From Candidatus Fermentithermobacillaceae bacterium UBA3951 (GTDB taxonomy: Bacteria; Bacillota; Sulfobacillia; Fermentithermobacillales; Fermentithermobacillaceae), in contig DGDN01000094.1 of assembly GCA_002385465.1 (NCBI GenBank), positions 11,715 to 16,980 on the forward strand: a stretch of 5,266 nt of DNA. Direction: 5' to 3'. The notes under the pieces are model-generated. The model was not told where the DNA came from, made no database searches, and saw only the letters and a list, made by a program, of their open reading frames with translations. Of this stretch, positions 4,848 to 5,266 are shown piece by piece (within the stretch, counting starts at the first letter, position 1; every line of letters starts with the position of its first letter). The translations under genes were made by a program, and so were the position numbers.

Positions 4848-5266
4848 CTAGAGGTCTTTCTCCTCAACAAACTTGATTATGGCCCGCTCCAAGATGTCGG
4901 CCAGCTTCCGCCGGTATGAAGCCGAACCGAGGAGGTTCTCCTCGCGCGGGTTTGATAGGAACCCCAGCTCGACGGTAACGGCCGGCACTTCGGAAGCGTT
5001 CAGGATGAAGTGGTCGATCCGGGCAGACGCCTCCCGGTACGTGTCGGTGTGCTCTTGGAGCTCTTTCTGGATGGTCTCGGCAAGACGCCCAGACTCCGGA
5101 TGTCTCTGAGCGTTGTAGAAAGTCTGGGCGCCGTATTCAGCGGAGTCGGTGAAGGCGTTGCAGTGCAGCGAGATCACCAAAGTGGCGCCCGAGGACTCTA
5201 TCAGGTCGATGCGCGCCCTGACGTCGCTCTTTTCTTCAGACTCCAGGTCGTAATCCCCGGTCCTTG
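4848..5266 (-). CDS. cwlD: N-acetylmuramoyl-L-alanine amidase, CwlD-like (5' part missing)
   Basis: The C-terminal part of a zinc-dependent Amidase_3 enzyme, which cuts the bond between muramic acid and L-alanine in peptidoglycan. The frame is open to the right edge, giving about 139 codons. A TTG at 5180 is not the start, because family-like sequence (RTGDYDLESEEKSDVRARID, then LIESSGAT) continues upstream of it. Visible hallmarks are SLHCNAF, with the third zinc-ligand histidine, GAQTFY, typical of CwlD-type amidases, and VELGFLSNPREE, with the catalytic glutamate. The N-terminal zinc-binding GHGG region and any signal or membrane segment would lie outside the window. It converges on the regulator with only 26 bp between stop codons, so it is a separate transcription unit with no evident link to ornithine metabolism. 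The family is secure; the cwlD name, and hence a role in spore cortex modification, is tentative. Confidence 0.88.
   Translation of the reverse strand, partial: RTGDYDLESEEKSDVRARIDLIESSGATLVISLHCNAFTDSAEYGAQTFYNAQRHPESGRLAETIQKELQEHTDTYREASARIDHFILNASEVPAVTVELGFLSNPREENLLGSASYRRKLADILERAIIKFVEEKDL

Noticed and set aside
4845..4854. Perfect palindrome CCTCTAGAGG over the amidase stop codon
   Set aside because: As RNA it leaves too small a loop for a stable hairpin and has no U-run, so it is not called a terminator.
5178..5180. TTG as the start of the amidase gene
   Set aside because: Family-like amidase sequence continues in frame upstream to the edge, so this is an internal leucine codon.

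Overview
The window carries part of an oxidative ornithine-fermentation locus. On the minus strand, read right to left, lie 2,4-diaminopentanoate dehydrogenase (ord, 1944-2987), the small alpha subunit of 2-amino-4-oxopentanoate thiolase (ortA, 1488-1802) and its PLP-dependent beta subunit (ortB, 71-1495). Divergent from ord, on the plus strand, is a PAS-AAA+-Fis-type sigma54 activator (3331-4821). It converges on the 3' part of a CwlD-like N-acetylmuramoyl-L-alanine amidase gene, which is on the minus strand and cut by the right edge (4848-5266). The left 78 bases may hold the start of another minus-strand gene.

The organism is probably an anaerobic amino-acid-fermenting bacterium with a moderately GC-rich genome, most likely a clostridial-type Firmicute. 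The ord-ortA-ortB order is typical of Stickland-type clostridia, the amidase has a CwlD-like GAQTFY motif, and ribosome binding sites are strong (GGAGG/AGGAGG). Other amino-acid fermenters such as Synergistota cannot be excluded. The window contains no rRNA or other taxonomic marker.

Pathway: D-ornithine is isomerised to 2,4-diaminopentanoate by OraS/OraE, which are not in the window. Ord oxidatively deaminates this to 2-amino-4-oxopentanoate, and OrtAB cleaves that with CoA to acetyl-CoA and D-alanine. ortA and ortB overlap by 8 bp. ord and ortA are separated by 141 bp containing a strong stem-loop whose two imperfect pairs become G-U wobbles only in the operon's own RNA.

The 343-bp divergent intergenic region (2988-3330) is the richest part. 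It holds a near-consensus -24/-12 sigma54 promoter pointing at ord, with TGGCAC intact and exact GG-N10-GC spacing. A 12-bp tandem repeat sits just upstream of that promoter. Two dyads lie at enhancer distances, a GC-rich hairpin follows, and next to the regulator there is a 48-bp tandem duplication (43/48 identical). The duplication copies the regulator's ribosome binding site, start codon and first eight codons. It creates a 15-codon upstream ORF whose TAG stop directly abuts the regulator's ATG. The simplest model is that the PAS activator binds the dyads and switches on ord-ortA-ortB through sigma54 RNA polymerase. The enzymes and activator belong to known families; the control-region architecture is the least ordinary part of the window.
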